A DNA stretch of 64,000 bases from contig NZ_CP073100.1 in the NCBI RefSeq assembly GCF_018137965.1, positions 1,240,001-1,304,000 on the forward strand, written 5' to 3'. The translations under genes and the position numbers were made by a program. A model generated the notes under the pieces. It ran no database searches. It worked only from the letters and a program-made list of their open reading frames with translations, and was not told where the DNA came from. Within the stretch, counting starts at the first letter, position 1; every line of letters starts with the position of its first letter. The DNA comes from Luteolibacter ambystomatis. GTDB taxonomy: Bacteria; Verrucomicrobiota; Verrucomicrobiia; Verrucomicrobiales; Akkermansiaceae. This document shows, one piece after another, positions 54,268-62,605 of this stretch.

Positions 54268-55584
54268 ATGCTATTATCGGATGTGAAGATCAAAGCGCTT
54301 CGACCAAGGAAGAAGCCTTTTAGGGTTTGCGACGGCGACGGGCTTTATCTGCACGTTACTCCAACAGGAAGGAAGAGCTGGCAGGTGCGCTATCGGTTCG
54401 CCGGCAAGGAGCGGATGATCTCGGGAGGTGGCTATCCACGCGTTTCGCTCAAAGAAGCCAGGGATCTTCGGCATCGAACCAAGCAGTTGCTGGATCTCAA
54501 CATCGATCCATGTAGCGAAAAACAGCGCCAAAAGCTGGAGGCCAAGTTTCGCGACCAGAACAGCTTTCAGCGGGTGGCGGCGGAATGGTTCAATTCCCGC
54601 AAGGCAGAATGGACGCCTCGGCACGCTCGCAAGATCTGGCATCGTCTCGAACGATACGTCTTTCCTGATCTCGGAAGGAGAGCGATTGCCGAGATCAAGC
54701 CTCTTGAGGTGCTGCGAGTGATCCAGAAAATCGAGACCCGGGACGCGACCGAGCTGAGTCATTGCCAGCTTTCCGTCTGCAACAGGATCTTCCGATATGG
54801 GATAGTAACCGGGCGCTTGCACTACAATCCAGCCAGCGATCTGGGACCAGCCCTGCGGCGTCACCGCGTCCGTCATCATCCGTCTCTACGCCCGAACGAA
54901 CTGGGGGAGTTCTTGCGACAGTTCCAAACCTTGGAATGCAAGGAGGTGCACAAGATCGCGTTTGAGCTGCTTCTCCTCACCGGGCTCAGGACCGGCGAAC
55001 TGAGGCACAGCAAGTGGGGCGACATCGATTTTGCAAGATGGGAATGGGTACTGCCATCCGAGATCACCAAAATGAAGGAGGAGCATGTAGTGCCGCTTTC
55101 CGATCAGGCCGCGGCACTTCTACGTCGCTTGAAGGATCTTACCGGCGATCAGAAGTGGTTGTTCCCGAATCAAGATCCGCGCAAGCATCCGGTGATCAGC
55201 GAAAACTTCGCGAACAATATCATTCGGAAGATGGGCTATGAAGGTAAAGTCGTTGGCCACGGATTCCGCTCAATGTTCTCCACGGTCCTCAACGAAGCAG
55301 GTTTCAATCGGGATGCAGTCGAGAGGCAGCTTGCTCACAAGGAGCGCAATCGTGTCCGCGCCGCCTATAACCGGGCAGAGTATTGGGAGATCCGAGGGCC
55401 GATGATGCAGTGGTGGGCTGACTTCCTCGACAAGGCGATGCGATCAGATCCACGCGCGGGTCGTGGCAGATCGTTGGAAGGCTTCATTATGCCCGCGGTG
55501 GTGCCCGGTCGGATTGAGCTAGGGAGCTGTCAGCCGCCATTTGAGTCCGGCAGGGCAGAGCGGCAGCGACTGTCACGCGTCTAG
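54268..55584 (+). CDS. int: P4-type tyrosine recombinase / integrase (438 aa)
   Basis: The N-terminal 'LSDVKIKALRPRKKPFRVCDGDGLYLHVTPTGRKSWQVRYRF'-type arm-binding domain (DUF4102) is followed by a SAM-like core-binding domain and the catalytic domain: 'LLTGLRTGEL' (Arg241), 'GHGFRSMFST' (His331, Arg334), His357 and Tyr367 in 'RAAYNRAEY'. All five catalytic positions are present, so it may be active. This family integrates islands at tRNA genes, in line with the tRNA-like remnant upstream. It ends by overlapping the stop of the damaged alpA gene tail-to-tail. Confidence 0.9.
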   Translation: MLLSDVKIKALRPRKKPFRVCDGDGLYLHVTPTGRKSWQVRYRFAGKERMISGGGYPRVSLKEARDLRHRTKQLLDLNIDPCSEKQRQKLEAKFRDQNSFQRVAAEWFNSRKAEWTPRHARKIWHRLERYVFPDLGRRAIAEIKPLEVLRVIQKIETRDATELSHCQLSVCNRIFRYGIVTGRLHYNPASDLGPALRRHRVRHHPSLRPNELGEFLRQFQTLECKEVHKIAFELLLLTGLRTGELRHSKWGDIDFARWEWVLPSEITKMKEEHVVPLSDQAAALLRRLKDLTGDQKWLFPNQDPRKHPVISENFANNIIRKMGYEGKVVGHGFRSMFSTVLNEAGFNRDAVERQLAHKERNRVRAAYNRAEYWEIRGPMMQWWADFLDKAMRSDPRAGRGRSLEGFIMPAVVPGRIELGSCQPPFESGRAERQRLSRV

Positions 55585-55790
55585 CTTCCTTGTTGCTTTG
55601 AAAGGTTGGCGATGCACTCTCGGATCTCGTCGACTCGTCAAGCGGACGAGCGACTTCCGATTTTGACTGGCTTCGGGTATTTGCCGGCGGCAATCCCTCG
55701 AAACCAGGTGCTCTTGCTCACAGGGATCACTTTCAAAACTTGAGCGAGCTTTGCGAAGCCTTCCTCCGGAAGGATCTGTTCCTGAACCAT
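55581..55790 (-). pseudogene. alpA: AlpA-family regulator with in-frame TGA at the conserved Trp
   Basis: From Met at 55790 the sequence reads 'MVQEQILPEEGFAKLAQVLKVIPVSKSTWFRGI' and 'AGKYPKPVKIGSRSSA', an AlpA winged/MerR-like HTH. It then hits TGA (55640-55638), and the same frame continues 'RVDEIRECIANLSKQQGS' to TAG at 55581. AlpA proteins normally have Trp at exactly this position ('xxAWRxxDI'), and TGG to TGA is one base. So this is probably a recent nonsense mutation, or less likely a sequencing error or recoding. AlpA proteins activate excision genes of such islands. Confidence 0.75.
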
Positions 55791-56107
55791 CGATTCTCCA
55801 TTCCTTTTTTGGGAGTCGAAGAATGCAGGAACGAGGTAACATTCGGAAGCAAGGTAGCAGATACCGTCAGCTGCCCACTCTAAATGTGTGCCGCTTTTCC
55901 AGCAGTGTTGCAGAATAGCCTCTAGGTGGCCGTGGGGGTCAGCGCGGACATCTCCTCCGCCAGATCCTATTGATTTTGTTGGAAAATCACCCCCATCGTT
56001 TAGACGCCCCATCCTCGTGGCCGCCAATCCGAGCGTTGCAGCACCGACACGATTCTCGTTGAATCAGCCTAGGGGCTGCACCCGAGAGAGCGAACGGCTC
56101 CAACCGT
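55791..56107. other. Intergenic region between alpA and the nuclease gene
   Basis: Nothing gene-like is supported. The alpA promoter should lie here. Composition is similar to flanks, with no repeats or hairpins that stand out. Confidence 0.4.
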
Positions 56108-56959
56108 CTAATCGTTCGAGCCGACCTCGATGTGCACCAGCACCGGGATGCCCCACTCGTCGGGTTTATCGGGCTCATCGTCGCCTCCATCACCCTCATT
56201 TCGCGCATGGCCGACAAGCTGGAGAAACGCTCCAATCACACGCGGCTGGTTTGAAGTTCCTCCGACAGTTGTGACCACTCTCTTCATGCTGCTGATCAAA
56301 TCCCAAATTAGCTCATCCCAATCGTCCTTCGAGGTTGATTGACTCCAGGAAAGGCCCCGGCCACTCGATGCATTGAGGAAATCGTAAATGAACTCGTCTA
56401 GACTGGCTGAGGATGGTTTCGGCTTGAGCGCAAGCGTCGAAAGAATCGAAGCCTTGCCAGTGTCGATGGTCAAATATTGCGCTCCCGGGTCTTGCCTCCC
56501 AGAAAATGGAAGGAGCCGGGTGACCTTCGTCGAAGCCCCATGAGGCGTGTAATCAAAGCTGGGCCATGTCGTTAGTAGCTCCCATTGCATTTTGTTGGCA
56601 GGGGGCCAGCTTCCGCCCGCAATTTTGGCTTGGAAAAGCACGGCGCGCCGTGTTTTCGACGAATTGTCGGTGAGAACGATCAATACGTCTGCCAGCTCGC
56701 AGGTAGAACTCGCCCCTGACGACGCGGTGTAGGTCACCAAAGGTTTCTGATGCGTGAACACGACCCCATACGAAGCGCTGGGATTCCATTGCCCTAGGGC
56801 AGCCTGCCAATCTGGCTCACCTTTCAAGAAGAGGTTGTAAACCAACTTTGGTTCCGGCCCTGAACCAAGCTTCGCCACGATAATACTATCGCATTCGTTC
56901 TTCCAGCAAATGGGGCAGTGACGCCCGCCGTGAGTACCGCCGCAAGGAAACGTAGCCAT
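56108..56959 (-). CDS. Zinc-finger plus PD-(D/E)XK-like nuclease candidate (283 aa)
   Basis: The start is placed at 'MATFPCGGTHGG' (56959). Cys6, Cys15, Cys18 and Cys23 with His10/His14 form a probable zinc site. 'CELADVLIVLTDN' and 'RRAVLFQAKIAGG' supply Asp and Gln-x-Lys spaced as in restriction-endonuclease folds, and the C-terminal third is helical ending acidic. I read it as the DNA- or RNA-cutting member of a three-gene operon with the TM protein (4-base gap upstream) and the NA37-like protein. The nuclease call is by motif only; a binding role is possible. Confidence 0.5.
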   Translation of the reverse strand: MATFPCGGTHGGRHCPICWKNECDSIIVAKLGSGPEPKLVYNLFLKGEPDWQAALGQWNPSASYGVVFTHQKPLVTYTASSGASSTCELADVLIVLTDNSSKTRRAVLFQAKIAGGSWPPANKMQWELLTTWPSFDYTPHGASTKVTRLLPFSGRQDPGAQYLTIDTGKASILSTLALKPKPSSASLDEFIYDFLNASSGRGLSWSQSTSKDDWDELIWDLISSMKRVVTTVGGTSNQPRVIGAFLQLVGHARNEGDGGDDEPDKPDEWGIPVLVHIEVGSND

Positions 56960-56963
56960 ACGA

Positions 56964-58130
56964 TTATTGCTGCTGTTCTTTTTGAGCCGGTGGATTCTCG
57001 GCCGGTCCCACGCGACAAAAAAGAGCTCCGATTGCCACAAGGATAAACACAATCGTAAGAATCCTTACTGCCCACAGGAGCTTCCAGACGAGTTTCTGGT
57101 GGGAGTCCATAGCCGAGAGGAGTGCCCCGGCTTTGGTTACACCGCCGCCGCATTTGTCGATTTCACCTCGAAGCTGACCATGCTGGAGTTTGACCGCTTC
57201 GAGCGCTTTCTCTTGGCTCAGACTTAGTGCCAGCAAGAGGCAACCCACTACGACAACTGCGACAACAATCATCACATTCTCATAGGTGATCTCAGGCGAG
57301 CGTTTCATCTCCTTCAGTGCAAGCACGCCCGCCAATGGCACCCCGACCAATGAGGTCTGAATATTTCCCAAGATTCCGTTGAGCGCAGCGATCATGCCAG
57401 CTCGCTTATCCTCGTAACGTTCAATCGCCTTGTTTGCCTCATCAGCAAACACCCGAAACGAGAGCCTGAATTTAAAAAGACACTCGTCAAAATGAGAGAT
57501 AAGATGAGGCAGTCTTTTTTCTCTCTCTACACCAGACACGATGTCGTATATCGCCTGAGTAAACAATGACACATAAACATCGCGAACCCGTTTGGCCTCT
57601 GAAGACAAATCTTCGCCCTTCTCTAGCTTCGAGGCCATTTCTTCTAGATTTGGCATCTCGCGCAAATCGGACGCCTTGTAGAGAAGAGGAATCTCCAAAC
57701 TCTCTTTTGAAACAAGAATGATCTTTTTTCGGTCAACTACGGCGCTGATTTCCTTCAGCATGGAGCAAAGGGTAGCGATCTGACGATAAAGTGGAACAAT
57801 TGTATCATCATCGCGAATGTCGAAAACCCGAACGTTTGCAGGCGCCGAGATCGGATGGCGCCTTATCAACTCGTCGACTGTCTCGAAATAGTCCAGAGGT
57901 GCCCTACAAACGAAAGTCGCCTCTTTGGTCAAAACAAGATCTGACGGACTGACTATTCGCCCTTCGGTCCTCAGTTCTGGAACGTCCGCACTGAGGACTT
58001 TGAAGGCGGCTTTCACCTCCGGGGTAACTAATACCATCCCTTTAAGCAAACGATCGTCCAGGACATAGCCTGATTGATCATCGTGCTTTATGCTGCTCCT
58101 TAGCAGCCAGAATGCGTCGAGCGGCGTCAT
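56964..58130 (-). CDS. Two-TM protein of the NA37 operon (388 aa)
   Basis: The N-terminal ~260 residues are soluble, with mixed then helical sequence ('EEMASKLEKGEDLSSEAKRVRDVYVSLFTQAIYD'). Two hydrophobic helices follow ('VMIVVAVVVVGCLLLALSL' and 'AVRILTIVFILVAIGALF') separated by a 50-residue charged loop with a Cys-Gly-Gly-Gly turn. The topology suggests a membrane effector or anchor with a large cytoplasmic sensor. Its start overlaps the end of the NA37-like gene by four bases. No known family is recognised. Confidence 0.65.
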   Translation of the reverse strand: MTPLDAFWLLRSSIKHDDQSGYVLDDRLLKGMVLVTPEVKAAFKVLSADVPELRTEGRIVSPSDLVLTKEATFVCRAPLDYFETVDELIRRHPISAPANVRVFDIRDDDTIVPLYRQIATLCSMLKEISAVVDRKKIILVSKESLEIPLLYKASDLREMPNLEEMASKLEKGEDLSSEAKRVRDVYVSLFTQAIYDIVSGVEREKRLPHLISHFDECLFKFRLSFRVFADEANKAIERYEDKRAGMIAALNGILGNIQTSLVGVPLAGVLALKEMKRSPEITYENVMIVVAVVVVGCLLLALSLSQEKALEAVKLQHGQLRGEIDKCGGGVTKAGALLSAMDSHQKLVWKLLWAVRILTIVFILVAIGALFCRVGPAENPPAQKEQQQ

Positions 58131-59143
58131 TGTTCCGCTTCCCTAAGTTTTTCGCCAAGATTGGAGAACTTCGAAACGTCGATTACTAGCTCATCTTCTT
58201 CCTCATCCCAGTGAATCGAATCATGAAGGAGATTCTTGTCGAAATCCAAGATCAGTTTCTTGTTTTTATAGCGCACTCGAAGCCAGCCCTTCACCGTTTC
58301 AGGATCTCCAGTGAACTCAGCACTTATTTCGTGCTCATTGGCATAGTCATGAAAGCCCTCTGGATCCTCAGGATTCACAACACCTGCGATCGTAAGTAGT
58401 GGGACTTGTCCTCCCTTGCTATCCTTGATTAGTTGAGCGACATCACGCCGAACTTCATTGATCCGGTCAGCGTCATAGTTTTCATGATTTTCTCTGAAAT
58501 AGGCATCCATGACGTTAGCCAGATCGAGCGTCTCATCTTTAGGGCTTTTGAAATTTTCAACCCCCAGAAATCGGCGAAAGTATTTAGCGACGTCCTTTAA
58601 GCCTCGAACTAGTGAGAGATGCCGCTCGACGCTATTCCCGTAATCTTCCAGATTGATCCTGGCTCCAACGTTGATTGTGGACAAGTCCAAGTGAACTGCC
58701 TGCCGCAACTCCAAAGTATCGGGGTCAACGGCGTAACCCTCCTCTTGGCGGATCATGATAATGAGCAATTGCCGAGGGCTAGCTGAATATTCGGCGATAG
58801 CCATGTAGCCCCCGGTCGCTAGCGTTGTGCCTTTCATCGTCTTAGCAAGCTCTGTTGCCAGACGTTTCGAAAATTTGATAAAGGGGGTTTTGCCCGCCAA
58901 ATATCGATCGAGGACGTCTGCAAAGGTGTTGTCCTCCCGACCCACGTCAGCGTAAACACGCCCGCTGCGCTGCTTATCGAACATTGTGGCAGCGCTTTCC
59001 ACAAACTTCTTAATCAGCTTGCCTTGATTAGTCAACTTTAGAGAAGGGAGGAGGAGCTTTGCCTCTTCATCCTTGGTGTGCACCTCCGGGTCGCGAAATT
59101 GATCCTTCTGGATGTAATGAATAACAAAGTGGTGAATCGTCAT
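58127..59143 (-). CDS. Nucleoid-associated protein NdpA/YejK (NA37)-like (338 aa)
   Basis: 'TIHHFVIHYIQKDQF' at the start, 'FADVLDRYLAGKTPFIKFSKRLATELAKTM', 'GGYMAIAEYSASPRQLLIIMIRQEEGYAVD', 'LDLSTINVGARINLEDY' and the later 'NAMDAYFRE'-like region are the typical order of the NA37/YejK family (PF04245). These proteins bind the nucleoid; homologues occur repeatedly in accessory loci. As the first gene of the leftward operon it may supply DNA recognition for the membrane and nuclease proteins. Divergent from the DAC-like gene across 213 bases, allowing joint control. Confidence 0.8.
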   Translation of the reverse strand: MTIHHFVIHYIQKDQFRDPEVHTKDEEAKLLLPSLKLTNQGKLIKKFVESAATMFDKQRSGRVYADVGREDNTFADVLDRYLAGKTPFIKFSKRLATELAKTMKGTTLATGGYMAIAEYSASPRQLLIIMIRQEEGYAVDPDTLELRQAVHLDLSTINVGARINLEDYGNSVERHLSLVRGLKDVAKYFRRFLGVENFKSPKDETLDLANVMDAYFRENHENYDADRINEVRRDVAQLIKDSKGGQVPLLTIAGVVNPEDPEGFHDYANEHEISAEFTGDPETVKGWLRVRYKNKKLILDFDKNLLHDSIHWDEEEDELVIDVSKFSNLGEKLREAEQ

Positions 59144-59356
59144 GCGGGGAGGAAGATACGATGCCGGAGGCTGTTCGCGCGAACGTTAGCACAACTTCCC
59201 ACCGTGAGAAGCGGAATCTCCACTCTCCTTAGACAGCGGAGCTGTGTAAGGGCAGATGCCTGCATTCTGGAGAGCGGGGGTGGAGAGGTGGCTTTTTTGT
59301 CGCCGACCGAGCTTTTGATCTGGGCAAGGGCAGGGCGGTTGTGATGGTCGTGGCCC

Positions 59357-61126
59357 ATGGGAAGGCACACGATCGATCTCTTCATGTGGGGGTACCAAGC
59401 GCATTTCAGGGCCAGTCTTCAAATACGTGCTGAGTGGACGTTTGGGAAATTGGATCCAGGCTTTGAGGTGGAAGTTTTTCTTTTGGGGCTGTTGCGTGGG
59501 GAAGATAAAACTCTTCACCCAGTCTGTCTCGAACCGGAAGAGTGTGGATTTTCCCCCAGCGACTTTCTGTCAGTGCGTGCTGACGTGGCGTCATATTTAG
59601 CTTTGGATGGTGAGCGCAATCTCATTTCGACAACTGAAGCCGGGGATGATGCTATTCGCGGGCGACGGAACTTTCGCGCGGTCAGAGCTGCGGTATTAAA
59701 AGCCCTACAGGGCGGATTCGAACGACGGGATCGGAGCTACTTCTTTTCTGGTTTCGCTCCGGTTGATCAATACGATGTGGGAGTGGTTTTATCTCTGAAG
59801 CACAAGGATGGGCTTGAGGGCTATCGTCTTCCCAAGTCTCATGCAGATGATCGATTCCGTGTTCCTTTGTCGATAGTTGAGGCAGTCGCTGAGGAGTTCT
59901 TGCAAGGATGTTTGGAGTCTCTTCACGTCCCTCAACCAACGTTGGTGACCGACTGGCGTGGGCACAGAGAAGAGGAAATTCTGCGCCAAGCAGCGAATCG
60001 GCTCATGGAGCTTCCGAACTTTGCGGCGGGCAGCTTTGAGGGACTCTATGGTCTCTTCTCGGCGTGCAATTTTATTTCCTCACTTACATATGAGGGCGGA
60101 GAGTCGGTTGGGTCGATGATCGTTGCACCGGCCGAGCATCCCAATGTCAGATCAACGCTCCAACTTGTTAATCCTGTGAGGCTCCAAAAATACCGTGCGA
60201 CGCGGAAGTTGTTGGAGATCGCGACACGAGGGGATTCGATCATATCCGATGGCGCACACGTTACCGGTTTTGGCAAGATGGTGGGAAATTATGATCAGGC
60301 TCGTAGCGACTTGTTTTTGATTCGGTTCTCCGGGCACCATCAATGGGAATTGCTACATGGAGATCATCTGATGATGCGGGTCAGGCAGGAGTTGCCGCGC
60401 CTAGCTGTGCCGCCTATTAATCGAGCGGATTTTTTCTCGCGTTTCAAAGTGCTCATTCCCGATCTATCAAGGGTGAAAGTAGGCTCACTTTTTGATCTTG
60501 CTCTATCGGCTTGTAGTCAGCGGAGCGGTACTATCTTGGTTATCACTCCGTCGGCCAAAGATGAAGCTCGTCGGCTGGCCGCTCAAGGTACGATGATTGT
60601 TCCTACGGTCGCTAGTTCATCTATGCTGGATAGCGTCACGTCGATTGATGGAGCTGTGCTGCTGGATGTGGACGGTGTTTGCCATGCGATAGGGGTAATC
60701 CTTGATGGTCTGGCTGTGGAGAACGGCGATTCCGGACGAGGAGCGCGTTACAATTCCACGCTTCGTTATATTGCTGCCATGCGAGAGAAGGGGATTGCGT
60801 GCATAGGAATTGTGGTTTCGGAAGACGGGACGGCTGAGATTATGCCCAGATTGCCTCGGCAGATCAGCCGTGATTTGGTTGTCCAAAAAGAATCCGAAAT
60901 GGATCAAATGCTAGGCACAAGCTTTGATCTGGAGAAGGGCTTTGGGCTCATTAAGTGGCTTGATGAGAACCGGTTTTACTTGTCAGAGATCGCCTGCGAC
61001 AAGGCTAATAGGTTTTGCGTTAAACACAACGAAGAGCTGTGGAAGGATCGAGGAATGCAGATTCACCGAGTCGAGTTTAAGCGCGATCCAGAGATGTCGG
61101 ACGCTTTCTTTGCTGAAACACCTTAA
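59357..61126 (+). CDS. Protein with C-terminal DisA-like diadenylate cyclase (DAC) domain (589 aa)
   Basis: The C-terminal domain has 'SIDGAVLLDVDGVCHAIGVILDG' (Asp431-Gly-Ala433), 'GRGARYNSTLRYIAAMR' (Arg464-Tyr465-Asn466) and 'IGIVVSEDGTAEIM', the order of the DAC nucleotidyltransferase fold. The canonical RHR triplet reads RYN, so it may be a binding or altered-specificity version, as proposed for DACNV-type sensor domains. The N-terminal 390 residues are a mixed alpha/beta region with 'GEVEVFLLG'-like early strands that I do not recognise. It is divergent from the NA37 operon. A bidirectional terminator hairpin follows 10 bases after the stop. Confidence 0.7.
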   Translation: MGRHTIDLFMWGYQAHFRASLQIRAEWTFGKLDPGFEVEVFLLGLLRGEDKTLHPVCLEPEECGFSPSDFLSVRADVASYLALDGERNLISTTEAGDDAIRGRRNFRAVRAAVLKALQGGFERRDRSYFFSGFAPVDQYDVGVVLSLKHKDGLEGYRLPKSHADDRFRVPLSIVEAVAEEFLQGCLESLHVPQPTLVTDWRGHREEEILRQAANRLMELPNFAAGSFEGLYGLFSACNFISSLTYEGGESVGSMIVAPAEHPNVRSTLQLVNPVRLQKYRATRKLLEIATRGDSIISDGAHVTGFGKMVGNYDQARSDLFLIRFSGHHQWELLHGDHLMMRVRQELPRLAVPPINRADFFSRFKVLIPDLSRVKVGSLFDLALSACSQRSGTILVITPSAKDEARRLAAQGTMIVPTVASSSMLDSVTSIDGAVLLDVDGVCHAIGVILDGLAVENGDSGRGARYNSTLRYIAAMREKGIACIGIVVSEDGTAEIMPRLPRQISRDLVVQKESEMDQMLGTSFDLEKGFGLIKWLDENRFYLSEIACDKANRFCVKHNEELWKDRGMQIHRVEFKRDPEMSDAFFAETP

Positions 61127-61135
61127 AAGCTGTGG

Positions 61136-61169
61136 ATTGAATCCCGCTCAAGCTGGGGCGGGATTCAAT
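61136..61169. terminator. Bidirectional hairpin terminator
   Basis: ATTGAATCCCGC (61136-61147) and GCGGGATTCAAT (61158-61169) form a perfect 12-bp stem around a 10-base loop, between the ends of the convergent DAC-like and methyltransferase genes. Confidence 0.75.
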
Positions 61170-61175
61170 GTCTCT

Positions 61176-61838
61176 TCAGGACAATTTCTTAAAGACAATG
61201 CAGCAATCGTGACGAACCTGGATCCCGTCCAGCGGAAGGCGGCGCTGACGCATCGGGATGATGTCACTCCAGCAGTTCTTCTGCTCGTTCATGATCACAG
61301 TTCTGATCTGTCCGAGTCGGCCTTCCATGTTCATGACATCGCGGCAGATCGGAATGTAGCGACCATCGCGATGAAGGTCACCGATCAAGATAGCAAGCCT
61401 GCCACCGGGATTGAGCGCTTTGTAGCAGCGAGCGAGGCAGGTCTCGAGGCGTTCGAGGAATTCCTCGTAGGTTGCCGCGCTGCTGAGATCGCCGGGGCGA
61501 TGGCTATAGCGGATTAGGTTCCAGTAGGGTGGATGAATCCACACGAGGTCGAACTTTCCTGGCAAGTCCTGCTCGGCGAGGTTGAACCCTTGGTTGAGGT
61601 CGCCACCCCAGTAAGCGATACCCGCTCCTCCGGTGTTGAAGTCTGCGATGCAATCGCGGGTTGTGCCGGAGCCCATCATTGGATCGGCCACGGATTTGGC
61701 GCCGTATCGTAGGACAAGGTCAGCAAAGATGCGGCCATCGCAATTGCCACCGTAGCGGTTGCTACCCCACTGGTTGGCACGTTTCGGGTTGGATACCACC
61801 GATGTGGTAATTGGTGAGAGAGGAAGTTTCAGTGTCAT
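61176..61838 (-). CDS. Small N4/N6-type DNA methyltransferase (220 aa)
   Basis: Motif I is 'VADPMMGSGTTRDC' (from Asp52) for S-adenosylmethionine and motif IV is 'DLVWIHPPYWNL' (102-105), with 'LNPGGRLAILIGDL' later. The order and short length fit an orphan amino-methyltransferase carried by mobile elements, without a cognate endonuclease nearby. The catalytic tetrapeptide reads HPPY instead of DPPY/NPPY/SPPY, so target chemistry is uncertain. It lies downstream of the 101-residue accessory gene; a hairpin lies between them. Confidence 0.75.
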   Translation of the reverse strand: MTLKLPLSPITTSVVSNPKRANQWGSNRYGGNCDGRIFADLVLRYGAKSVADPMMGSGTTRDCIADFNTGGAGIAYWGGDLNQGFNLAEQDLPGKFDLVWIHPPYWNLIRYSHRPGDLSSAATYEEFLERLETCLARCYKALNPGGRLAILIGDLHRDGRYIPICRDVMNMEGRLGQIRTVIMNEQKNCWSDIIPMRQRRLPLDGIQVRHDCCIVFKKLS

Positions 61839-61865
61839 TCATGACTCCATTTGTTAGAGGTTGGA

Positions 61866-61889
61866 TTGCCCCGCCTTGCGGCGGGGCAA
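61866..61889 (-). terminator. GC-rich hairpin before the methyltransferase gene
   Basis: TTGCCCCGCC-TTGC-GGCGGGGCAA is a perfect 10-bp stem with a 4-base loop just after the stop of the 61897 gene. It could terminate or attenuate transcription into the methyltransferase gene. Confidence 0.55.
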
Positions 61890-61896
61890 GGGCGGC

Positions 61897-62199
61897 CTAG
61901 TACTGGCCGGCCGGAGGATTGATTGTCGATCCGGCTGGTTCGCTTTCAGGGGCGGATCCTGAGTTTGCAAAGATCCATACGTAAGCGAGGTCCGCGCATT
62001 TGATGACGCGGGGAAGATCGTTTCGACCGAAGGATTGAGTGTCCTTCCAAGTGTTGCCGTCGCGGTATCCGCGGCTGAGGCTCACGCTGTAGCGTATGCC
62101 ATTCTCGGACTGGTTCTGCCAGATGGTGGCCTTGATTGATCCGAAGCGGACTTCATGGGCTGGTCTATTCTTCGAAGAGTTCTCGTTTGTTTGTGACAT
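61897..62199 (-). CDS. Mobile-element accessory protein, paralogue of 47035 (100 aa)
   Basis: The start is taken at 'MSQTNENSSKN' (62199), with AAAGGA 7 bases upstream. 'VRFGSIKATIWQNQSENGIRYSVSLSRGYRDGNTWKDTQSF' and 'LPRVIKCADLAYVWIF' match the 47035 protein over most of the domain. It is a beta-rich small domain frequent on conjugative and integrative elements; function unknown. The C-terminus is short and polar. It probably shares a transcript with the methyltransferase. Confidence 0.65.
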   Translation of the reverse strand: MSQTNENSSKNRPAHEVRFGSIKATIWQNQSENGIRYSVSLSRGYRDGNTWKDTQSFGRNDLPRVIKCADLAYVWIFANSGSAPESEPAGSTINPPAGQY

Positions 62200-62232
62200 G
62201 GTGTTTTCCTTTAAAGTTGGTTTCTCCCTCAT

Positions 62233-62605
62233 GGGATTGCAGACTTCGAAGCAGGCCTTCAGGCGGGCCTGTCACCGTTCGCGGTCGCAACGGAGTGAAG
62301 ATATGCGCCAGCAATTGACTGGCCTGACGGGTCTGCTCTCCTGCACATCCCTCAATCATCAGGGAGAAGCCCTTGGAAAAGCCGTCACGGTAGGGGGCTC
62401 TGAGGAGTGCTTCTCCAGCCTTTTGCGAGATGGCAGGTCAAGGTATCTCGGCTTCCGGCTGGCAGAGTGGTTACTGCCGGGGGACGGTGCTGCTGGATCC
62501 TCGGGCTTGCGGAAGTCGAGAGTCTAATGCTGTCAGAGTGGTGGCGCCGAGCGCTGATTCTGCCTTCAGGCTTGAACTGGACTCGGAATGTTCTGAGCTA
62601 GCGCG
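62233..62605. other. Intergenic region upstream of the HEPN/RES gene
   Basis: Short open frames exist but look like noise. Several short inverted segments occur but none forms a strong hairpin. It should contain divergent promoters for the 61897 and 62606 genes; none could be assigned with confidence. Confidence 0.35.

Noticed and set aside
55638..56027. AlpA frame extended upstream to 129 residues
   Set aside because: The first 79 residues are not protein-like; AlpA homologues start close to MVQEQ.
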